Translations under genes and position numbers: made by a program
The notes under the pieces: generated by a model
Told to the model about the DNA's origin: nothing
What the model saw: only the letters and a program-made list of their open reading frames with translations
Databases searched by the model: none
Assembly (NCBI RefSeq): GCF_009711475.1
Contig: NZ_SMMD01000883.1
Location: forward strand, 1 to 13,493
Direction of reading: 5' to 3'
Origin: Fulvivirga aurantia
GTDB taxonomy: Bacteria; Bacteroidota; Bacteroidia; Cytophagales; Cyclobacteriaceae
Length of the DNA stretch: 13,493 bases
Part shown: one piece after another, positions 7,674-13,493 of the stretch
Layout: every line of letters starts with the position of its first letter
Position numbering within the stretch: position 1 is the stretch's first letter

Positions 7674-10619
7674 TTAATCTTTATCAATTACTATTCTTTC
7701 GGTTTGAATTTTGTCACCAATCTTAAGTGTGAGTATATACACCCCATCTTTCAATCGGCTTACGTCATACTGCTCTACATATTCTCCTCGATTGTGTTGG
7801 CCTTTATAAAGCTGTCTGTCAATCGACTCAAGTACATTTTGCAAGCTTATACTGACAGGCACATTATCAGAAGGAATATTGTACTTGATATAAATTTGCC
7901 CGGTAGATGGATTAGGATATACCAATTGTGATTTCTCAATAGTAGTCGGCTTTTTAAGCTCCCAATTGTCTTTAGAGGAGGCCTTGATAACGAATCGCTC
8001 TCCACCCTGGAGTTCTTTTTCTTCACCGATTTGCAGTACATCCAGAATTACACCCTCTCTTTCTTCTTCAGAAACTTCGACTTTAAAGGCAAGATCCATG
8101 GAAAAGGTCTCTTTGCTATAGACCGGGATGTCATGAATGGTCGCTCCTGGTCTGGCGATGTGCAGCATATTTTCATCTATGATTTCTACGCCTTCAAGCT
8201 TGGCTTTCTGAATTCTTTCAAAGAACTCAGGCTCTGTTCTGACGAAAATTTCGCCACCTCTTTCAAAAAATGGTTTTCTGAATTCTTCTTTGAAGCCTTG
8301 ATCATGAAATACGAGGTCTATGTTACTCCAACCTCTGATAATGCCTCTTACAAATAGGCTCATGAAGTCTACATCATTATCGTAAACTGATATATTTTTC
8401 CAAACGATGTTGTTATTTCTTCTCACATTACCACTTACGCCTACACCATTTTGCTCATTAAACATTGGGTCAGATGGAGACTCGATTCGAGCTAACAGGC
8501 AGAAATGATGTACATCGTTTGAAAAATCAGCAGGGTTTGGCGGGTACCATGGAATTTCGATGATTTCTGAAGCTCCAGGTGCAATTGCTGGTATCGATAC
8601 AGTGTTAACCTTGTCTCCATTTAATACACCAGCTATGTTATAATCGTCCCAATGTGTTGGCCATACAAGTCCTGTTGAAGCCTTAGAGAAGTAAAGCGAA
8701 AGATTGGAGCAATCACTGGTAGTACTGCTGCGGTTAGTGATTTTTACATAGACACCATTAGGACTAAATAATTTAAACTCCGGGTTTTGGTGTGTAATCC
8801 CTCCATCTAAATTTTGTCTCACCCATATATCTTCACTAATCCACATAGGGCCACCATCTGGGTTAGGTTCAACACCCGTGTCAAATGGTCTGTCTTTAGA
8901 GTATATGTCAAAAGAAAAATTGTTTGGTAACATTGATTGAGCCATAAGTACAGCAGCTTCAGCATCTACTAAACCATAGCCCATTTCAGTGTGCCATGTT
9001 CCGTTTGGTCTTCCTCCAACATTAGCGTAGGCATAACCACCTACTTTTTGAGCAGTTTGTTCAATGATGTCCTCTACTTCGTCATGTGTTAAACATGGGT
9101 TTACTGATAAGATTAAAGCAGCAACCCCTGCTACCATCGGGCAGGCAGATGATGTGCCACCAAATGAGGCCGTATAATCAGTACCATCATAACCGCTTCC
9201 ACCTTGTCTGTCAGTTGTAGATATCATAGCGCCAGGTCCCATGACATCGAGTTGGGCACCAAAGCAGCTACCTTGGAATGAGTTCCATGACAAACATGAG
9301 CTACCACCTGTTGGATCAACCCTTAGTCCACAATCATCTGCGGCTCCAACGGCTATAATGTCTGGGTTACTATTAGCAGGGTACGAAACTGCATTGTTTG
9401 AGTTACCTGCCGCAAATACGATTATAGTTCCAAGCCCACCTCTACCATTATTTAAGGCGTTTGTAATTGCATTGTCAATGATAGCATATTGAACGCCAGA
9501 ACCCCAGGAATTACTGATAATGTCAGCACCATTTTGCCAAGCCCAGTTAATACCATCGGCACGTTTCTGTCTGGAGTTTGGAGAGCCCACCAAGGAGTTG
9601 CTTATCGACATTAGTTGAGAATTTGGTGCTACACCGCTTACGCCAGTGTTGTTGTCTTGAAGAGCACCTATAATACCGGCACATGCAGTACCATGAGAGC
9701 CTAATACGAGAGCTGGGGTGGTTCCGGACTCAGAATCAAAGCCAGTTCCGAATGTGTTCCCTTGTAGATCAGGGTGATTCATTTCAAAACCATGGTCTAG
9801 TACAGCGACAATAACATCTCTACTGCCTTTAGAAATTTCCCATGCATCTAATGCATTAATATCAATACCCGCTGTGCCACCGTACTGGCTGGTGTTTTCT
9901 AAGCCCCACTGATCGGTAAATAGAGGGTCATTAGGGTCATATTCCAGGTCATCAACCATAAGGTCTGGCTCAGAATGCTCAAACATTTTTGATTCATAAA
10001 ATCTATTAGCCATTTCAAGCGCATTGAGCTTGGAGTCGTTGTTGGTTTTAAGGGTGTACCATAGCGGCATAAACTTATTTTGGCCTACAACCTCAGCCCT
10101 TAAGTCAACGGCCAATTTACTCAGCCGACCGAAGTCTTTTTCGTTTCTTAGCTTTACATAGAAATACTCAGATAGACCAATTTTGTCTTCATTTGCATTA
10201 CTGAAGTATGGCGAAGCATGTGTGATCGCTCCAAAAGCCTTCAACTCTTTGAGGTAAGCGCTATATTCTTTTTCAGAAAGTTTTTGTTGAAGCTTAATCT
10301 CTGCCCAGTATTTGGTGCCTTCGGTAGATTGCCCCACAGACTTTAATGTTTTAGTAACATCATTGACATCAAATTTCTCTACAATTGCTCCTTTGTTTAC
10401 CAGAGATCGAAGTGCTGAAGAGTCAGAAACTTCTGAAGAAGCCACAAGATAAACATACTCAGTGTTCAGACTTAGAGGCTGTTTTTCTCCCTTGTAGTAA
10501 TAGTAATACTCTTGTGCATAATTAATTGTGCTCATTGTGAGCAGCGCACACATCAAAAGCAGTGCTTTTAATGGTTTTGTGCCGTCAGGCACTTTGATGA
10601 TTGGGTAAGTTGGTTTCAT
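7674..10619 (-). CDS. Secreted subtilisin-like serine protease (S8) with type IX secretion sorting domain
   Basis: I start this 981-residue protein at the ATG at 10619. It gives a basic N-terminus followed by a signal peptide core (LKALLLMCALLTMSTINYAQ, about 17-36), and a promoter element lies just upstream. An upstream in-frame ATG at 10739 would add 40 residues with no signal character. After the leader comes EYYYYYKGEKQPL and a putative propeptide (about 40-225). The S8 domain (about 240-560) has Asp275 (VAVLDHGFE), His309 (GSHGTACAG), oxyanion Asn406 (AAGNSNN) and Ser490 (GGTSSACPMVAG). The motif around the Asp is DHG rather than the commoner DTG or DSG. A beta-rich region follows (HFCLLARI, 705-712). 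The last 80 residues are a Por type A sorting domain (YPNPSTG at 901-907; LKDGVYILTL; end RIVIDKD). It is therefore probably exported by the Sec and type IX routes to the surface or medium. Substrate unknown. Confidence 0.93.
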   Translation of the reverse strand: MKPTYPIIKVPDGTKPLKALLLMCALLTMSTINYAQEYYYYYKGEKQPLSLNTEYVYLVASSEVSDSSALRSLVNKGAIVEKFDVNDVTKTLKSVGQSTEGTKYWAEIKLQQKLSEKEYSAYLKELKAFGAITHASPYFSNANEDKIGLSEYFYVKLRNEKDFGRLSKLAVDLRAEVVGQNKFMPLWYTLKTNNDSKLNALEMANRFYESKMFEHSEPDLMVDDLEYDPNDPLFTDQWGLENTSQYGGTAGIDINALDAWEISKGSRDVIVAVLDHGFEMNHPDLQGNTFGTGFDSESGTTPALVLGSHGTACAGIIGALQDNNTGVSGVAPNSQLMSISNSLVGSPNSRQKRADGINWAWQNGADIISNSWGSGVQYAIIDNAITNALNNGRGGLGTIIVFAAGNSNNAVSYPANSNPDIIAVGAADDCGLRVDPTGGSSCLSWNSFQGSCFGAQLDVMGPGAMISTTDRQGGSGYDGTDYTASFGGTSSACPMVAGVAALILSVNPCLTHDEVEDIIEQTAQKVGGYAYANVGGRPNGTWHTEMGYGLVDAEAAVLMAQSMLPNNFSFDIYSKDRPFDTGVEPNPDGGPMWISEDIWVRQNLDGGITHQNPEFKLFSPNGVYVKITNRSSTTSDCSNLSLYFSKASTGLVWPTHWDDYNIAGVLNGDKVNTVSIPAIAPGASEIIEIPWYPPNPADFSNDVHHFCLLARIESPSDPMFNEQNGVGVSGNVRRNNNIVWKNISVYDNDVDFMSLFVRGIIRGWSNIDLVFHDQGFKEEFRKPFFERGGEIFVRTEPEFFERIQKAKLEGVEIIDENMLHIARPGATIHDIPVYSKETFSMDLAFKVEVSEEEREGVILDVLQIGEEKELQGGERFVIKASSKDNWELKKPTTIEKSQLVYPNPSTGQIYIKYNIPSDNVPVSISLQNVLESIDRQLYKGQHNRGEYVEQYDVSRLKDGVYILTLKIGDKIQTERIVIDKD

Positions 10620-10696
10620 AATAAGGGTGTTTTGTTGTTTTTCTCTTACTCTATCGAAGCTTTTCAGAATCCGCTTATAGTTTTGGTTTAGAGATT

Positions 10697-10704
10697 CAAA
10701 ATTA
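10697..10704 (-). promoter_or_regulatory. -7 element of the subtilase promoter
   Basis: On the minus strand this reads TAATTTTG, an exact TAnnTTTG match, about 78 nt upstream of the chosen start codon. The 17-23 nt upstream of it (CTACTCTACCGCTCAGCCGG) contain no TTTG-like -33 element. The promoter may thus need an activator. Its position downstream of the ATG at 10739 argues against that ATG being the start. Confidence 0.5.
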
Positions 10705-10729
10705 GGAGCCGGCTGAGCGGTAGAGTAGA

Positions 10730-10765
10730 GGAAAAGCACCCTTAATAAAGGGGGAAAACACCCTT
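10730..10765. repeat. Two direct repeats upstream of the subtilase promoter, 22 bp apart
   Basis: GGAAAAGCACCCTT (10730-10743) and GGAAAACACCCTT (10753-10765) differ by a single inserted base. Their ACCCTT cores are 22 bp apart, about two helical turns. They lie roughly 40 to 75 bp upstream of the predicted transcription start. An inverted copy of 11 bases (AAGGGTGTTTT, 10623-10633) lies just before the start codon. The same bases can also form small hairpins (for example CCCTT-AATA-AAGGG, 10739-10752), so a terminator role for the response-regulator gene is an alternative. Confidence 0.5.
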
Positions 10766-10853
10766 GTTTAATGTTAAATAAGGATTAAATTATATTGATA
10801 TTTTAATTTATTACGTGTGTAATGAAAATATTATTTTGTTAGAATAATCATGT

Positions 10854-11495
10854 TTAGATTTTGAATAACTGATGCCTGATGGCATATATGACCAATCCGA
10901 TTCGACTTTTTACATGTAGTTTTTCAAACAGAGACTCTCGATAGCCATCAATAGTTTTAGGACTTAGGCACATGTCACTGGCTATTTCCTTGTAGGTTTT
11001 TTCGGTACAAGCGAGTTTTAGAAATTCGACCTCTCTGGCTTTGAGTGCAACCTCACTTTCATCAGGTCTGTGTAGTGAGGTAAGTACTGTATTGGTAATC
11101 CGGTCAGAATAATGAAAACCCCTGTGTACTACATCTTCCAGGGCGTTTTTAAACGTCTTCGGATGAATATCTTTAAGGAGATATCCTTTAGCACCTGCCC
11201 GAAGCATTTTAATTATCGTTTGCTCGTCATCATCCATAGATAAGGCCAAAACCTTGGTCTGCGGAAAATCACTACTCACCTTTTCTGTGGTTTCTATACC
11301 ATTCATTACAGGCATATTGATGTCCACTAATGCTATATCCGGTCCAGAGGAATTTTTAAGTTTTTCCAGAAACTCCTGCCCGTTTTTGGTATGGTACAAA
11401 ACCTGAAATTGATCAAACGTATTTATTAAATTCTCAAGCGCCTGAGCAAATAATAAGTGATCATCAACTATAGCCACAGTATATTTCTTTTTCAT
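10854..11495 (-). CDS. NarL/FixJ-family response regulator (REC + LuxR-type HTH)
   Basis: This 213-residue protein has a receiver domain (about 5-122) with acidic pair Asp11-Asp12, phospho-acceptor Asp58 in ALVDINMPVMNG, the switch residue Ser86 and Lys108 in GYLLKDI. A LuxR-type helix-turn-helix (about 147-209) follows: LKAREVEFLKLAC, then YKEIASDMCLSPKTIDGYRESLFEKL. It is a complete DNA-binding regulator of usual length. Its gene starts 27 nt after the histidine kinase gene on the same strand, so the kinase is the expected phosphodonor. Downstream lies the secreted subtilase gene, whose promoter region holds paired repeats; control of that gene by this regulator is inference. Confidence 0.96.
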   Translation of the reverse strand: MKKKYTVAIVDDHLLFAQALENLINTFDQFQVLYHTKNGQEFLEKLKNSSGPDIALVDINMPVMNGIETTEKVSSDFPQTKVLALSMDDDEQTIIKMLRAGAKGYLLKDIHPKTFKNALEDVVHRGFHYSDRITNTVLTSLHRPDESEVALKAREVEFLKLACTEKTYKEIASDMCLSPKTIDGYRESLFEKLHVKSRIGLVIYAIRHQLFKI

Positions 11496-11522
11496 GTGCG
11501 TTAGACTTTATATGTTATTTGG

Positions 11523-12287
11523 CTATTCAGTGTTTTTATTCCTAAGCGGATATATTAATTCTAATTTCGACCCTTTTTGTACAGCAGAAGTAATGGTGTA
11601 TTCTGCACCAATAAGTGCGGAGCGACTTTTCATATTGATGAGTCCAGATCCTTTGGTTACTTCAGTGTAATTAAAGCCAATACCATTTTCAGTAGCAGTG
11701 ATCGATAATTGTTGAGGGGTATAAGTAAGTAAAACTAAAAGCTCACTGGCTTTGGAGTGCTTTATTACATTATTAAAAAACTCCTGGAGTATTCTGAAAA
11801 TAATAATCTCATCCTGATGGTCTATTGGTTTGGGTTTACCCGTAATCACCAGTCGAGCTTCTAAGAAGTTTAGTTTATTAAAACGATCGAGTTCAAGTTC
11901 GAGAGAGGCTTTTAGCCCTATCTCCCTGATAACATCAGTATTCAAAGCCTTGGAGAGTAACCTTATTTCTTTCAGACTGTCACCTATCAAAGCACTGACT
12001 TCGTCAATTTGTTGTTGGTGGGGGTCATCTATTTTAGCATGTAAAACATTTAGCTGTAATCGTGCAACGGAGAGTAGTTGGCCAATATTATCGTGCAATT
12101 CCCACGCTATGTTTTTAAGGGCTTGCTCATGTATTTCTATCTGAGATTTAGCGATCTCTTCTTCAAATCTTTTTTGTGCCAGTAAGTACTTATTCTTTTT
12201 AGACTGAAAAACCCCAAACAATAAAATGATGATGACCGCGAGAATCATCATAGTAATTGTAGCTCCAAGTACTACCTCGTGTTCCAT
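11523..12287 (-). CDS. Small membrane-anchored sensor histidine kinase (HisKA_3 / HATPase_c)
   Basis: This 254-residue kinase has one N-terminal transmembrane helix (about 5-27), a coiled-coil helix (30-58), then a HisKA_3 dimerisation helix with phospho-acceptor His65 in ELHDNIGQLLSVARLQL. The ATPase domain has the N box QEFFNNVIKHS (168-178; Asn173 the probable Mg ligand), the G1 box ENGIGF (200-205) and the G2 box GSGLINMKSR (213-222). The G1 box usually reads DNGxGF; here its Asp is Glu200, and the codon is plainly GAA. It has no extracellular or PAS sensor domain of its own, which fits a kinase that listens to a separate membrane protein. The 7TM gene ends 2 nt before its ATG and the response-regulator gene follows after 27 nt, so they form one operon and likely one pathway. 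Confidence 0.93.
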   Translation of the reverse strand: MEHEVVLGATITMMILAVIIILLFGVFQSKKNKYLLAQKRFEEEIAKSQIEIHEQALKNIAWELHDNIGQLLSVARLQLNVLHAKIDDPHQQQIDEVSALIGDSLKEIRLLSKALNTDVIREIGLKASLELELDRFNKLNFLEARLVITGKPKPIDHQDEIIIFRILQEFFNNVIKHSKASELLVLLTYTPQQLSITATENGIGFNYTEVTKGSGLINMKSRSALIGAEYTITSAVQKGSKLELIYPLRNKNTE

Positions 12288-12289
12288 GG

Positions 12290-12937
12290 TTAGATTTCCA
12301 TTTTTTTGCTTACTACAAAGCCAATGCTAAAGCAGGTATACATTACCAAGTTGATGGTAAATATGATGGCAATCCAGGTTTCGGAGAAGCGGAATTCCGG
12401 CAAGAAGTTGAGACTAATCGCGTAGGGGATGATCGATGCATAGTAGAGCACTAATCCGATACTTACCCAAAACAACAGGTATTTTTTGTAGTATAGTACC
12501 TTTTCGCTATTGAGGGTTTCTAATAAAAACAGACCTATAGCAGCAATTAAAAGTATACCTCCCAGAGCAAAGGTATACGAGTGAAAAAGACTGGTGGTCA
12601 TTAGTTTTTGAATGAAAATGAAATTTATAGTGATCGCAGCTGAGAATGTAATTATAAAAGCAAGCACCCATTTTCGATAGCGCTTCGTTTTAATCTCTTT
12701 GTAGTAAAGTGTTAAATAATAGAGATACATCACAGATGTGAGCACATTGTAGATAAAATTATTCTGACTTCTGATTTCATAATGTTTGAGAAACCACATG
12801 CTAAACTCAACACCAACCACCAGCCATAAAAGCCATAGAAAATACTTTAAAAACGTGTGAGCGTATTTTTTATAATAAACCGAGCCGATAACCGCAGTTA
12901 TCAGCTCAATAAATTTTAGTACACCAAGGAGGCTCAT
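12290..12937 (-). CDS. Seven-transmembrane protein, probable sensor partner of the kinase
   Basis: This 215-residue integral membrane protein has seven hydrophobic helices, at about 3-20, 29-50, 61-79, 90-109, 119-139, 151-172 and 187-209. The positive loops (KK after helix 1, KTKRYRK after 3, KK after 5, KK at the end) put the N-terminus outside and the C-terminus inside, the topology of bacterial 7TM receptor modules. I recognise no named family. The start is the ATG at 12937, which overlaps the previous stop by one base (TGATG); a TTG at 12940 is possible but unnecessary. The coupling and the 2-nt gap to the kinase gene make it the likely signal-input subunit of a split sensor. That role is inferred from context. 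Confidence 0.82.
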   Translation of the reverse strand: MSLLGVLKFIELITAVIGSVYYKKYAHTFLKYFLWLLWLVVGVEFSMWFLKHYEIRSQNNFIYNVLTSVMYLYYLTLYYKEIKTKRYRKWVLAFIITFSAAITINFIFIQKLMTTSLFHSYTFALGGILLIAAIGLFLLETLNSEKVLYYKKYLLFWVSIGLVLYYASIIPYAISLNFLPEFRFSETWIAIIFTINLVMYTCFSIGFVVSKKMEI

Positions 12938-13493
12938 CAATGATCACTACAATTGGGTTCGCACATTTCCGCCATATTAGCTACAGAGCTGGATGTCTCG
13001 TTAGGAGAGGAGGCATCGGTAGCCATACTCTGTGGGTTAGGTTTTTTATCACCAGTAATAATTTCGTGAATCGGCAGTGGTTTACCATTCTCATCAAGGT
13101 GTAAAGGATCAAAGGCGATATGCGCATTTTTATCTTTATTAAAATAAGTTGGTACATAAAAGAAAGTCTGGTAATCGGCATATTTACCAGAATTATCATC
13201 ATCAGGATAAGCCACGTAATATGTTCTAATACCGGAAACTTTTATACCTACTTTTCTGGCCTCACGCTCTAGGTAGGCAAAGTATTGCTTATAAAATTTT
13301 AAGGAATGCCATGCGTAACGCGAGTCACTTTCACCATCTTTTAACTCTGACAAAGCACGGGCTCGCTCTTCGTATGCTTTGTACATGGCTTGAGCGCGTT
13401 CTAAACTTATGAGCTCTCGAGGAGGCTCTGCATCCATTGTTTCTTCAGGTGGAATTGGATTTTCTGTAGGATCTGGGTTGCTGTCATTACTAT
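12937..13493 (-). CDS. Conserved protein of unknown function, probably exported; 5' end outside window
   Basis: The frame is open to the window edge. The first ATG inside the window (13437) is preceded by in-frame codons for a Pro/Asp/Glu/Asn-rich stretch (SNDSNPDPTENPIPPEET). Such a stretch is typical of the linker after a lipoprotein or other export signal, so the true start is probably upstream of the window. The visible core has a helix (SLERAQAMYKAYEERARAL), SRYAWHSLKFYKQYFAYLEREARKVG, then strands SGIRTYYVAYPDDD and YQTFFYVPTYF. From memory, this core resembles an unnamed Bacteroidota family found beside small membrane proteins; I cannot name a function. The end is Ser-rich with a final CEPNC. 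Its stop overlaps the 7TM start, so it belongs to the same operon and may act on the signal sensed there. Confidence 0.78.
   Translation of the reverse strand, partial: SNDSNPDPTENPIPPEETMDAEPPRELISLERAQAMYKAYEERARALSELKDGESDSRYAWHSLKFYKQYFAYLEREARKVGIKVSGIRTYYVAYPDDDNSGKYADYQTFFYVPTYFNKDKNAHIAFDPLHLDENGKPLPIHEIITGDKKPNPQSMATDASSPNETSSSVANMAEMCEPNCSDH

Noticed and set aside
7551..7931. A 126-codon plus-strand open frame between sod and the protease
   Set aside because: It begins inside the terminator hairpin and runs antisense over the sorting domain of the protease. Its composition is atypical and it has no recognisable domain.
8031..8357. A 108-codon plus-strand open frame
   Set aside because: It lies wholly antisense within the subtilase coding region and has no promoter or family resemblance.
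10810..10823. ATTAC-GTGT-GTAAT hairpin downstream of the response regulator
   Set aside because: The stem is 5 bp in very AT-rich DNA, with A-rich rather than T-rich sequence following on the minus strand. Evidence for termination is too thin.

Overview
The window comes from an AT-rich member of the Bacteroidota, most likely a free-living member of the Cytophagales or a related group. Four things point there. A large subtilisin-like protease ends in a type IX secretion (Por) C-terminal sorting domain. Several upstream regions carry the Bacteroidota promoter element TAnnTTTG instead of a sigma-70 -10 box. Shine-Dalgarno sequences are weak or absent. The gene families (TPR-CHAT, short HPF, a 7TM protein with a LuxR-type two-component pair) are typical of the group. 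No RNA gene, insertion sequence, CRISPR array or phage gene is visible, and no stretch over 300 bases lacks a gene.

Layout. Left block, + strand: a PLP-dependent class IV aminotransferase (99-941), then an exported TPR-CHAT (caspase-like) protein (1006-3516) that ends in a small hairpin. Left-centre, - strand: aspS (aspartyl-tRNA synthetase, 3948-5696) followed by a short ribosome hibernation factor (3542-3844). Centre, + strand: from overlapping divergent promoters opposite aspS starts a small exported protein of unknown function (5781-6338). It is followed after 3 nt by tadA (6342-6794), then by a superoxide dismutase gene with its own promoter and a very strong terminator that also works, by structure, for the converging protease gene. 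aspS, hpf and tadA all serve translation.

Right block, all - strand (so reading from 13493 down): a 5'-truncated gene for a probably exported protein, a 7TM protein, a small histidine kinase and a NarL/FixJ-type response regulator. These four are tightly packed (1-nt overlap, 2-nt gap, 27-nt gap) and look like one signalling operon with the membrane sensor and kinase on separate chains. A 234-nt intergenic region then leads to the secreted subtilase. That region holds a TAnnTTTG element with no good -33 partner, preceded by two direct repeats 22 bp apart. This is the usual layout of an activator-dependent promoter. The neighbouring response regulator is an obvious candidate activator, but that link is inference.

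Most of the window is ordinary conserved gene content. The parts most worth a second look are the split-sensor operon with the repeat-bearing protease promoter, the exported CHAT protein, and the Asp-to-Glu change in the kinase's ATP-binding motif.
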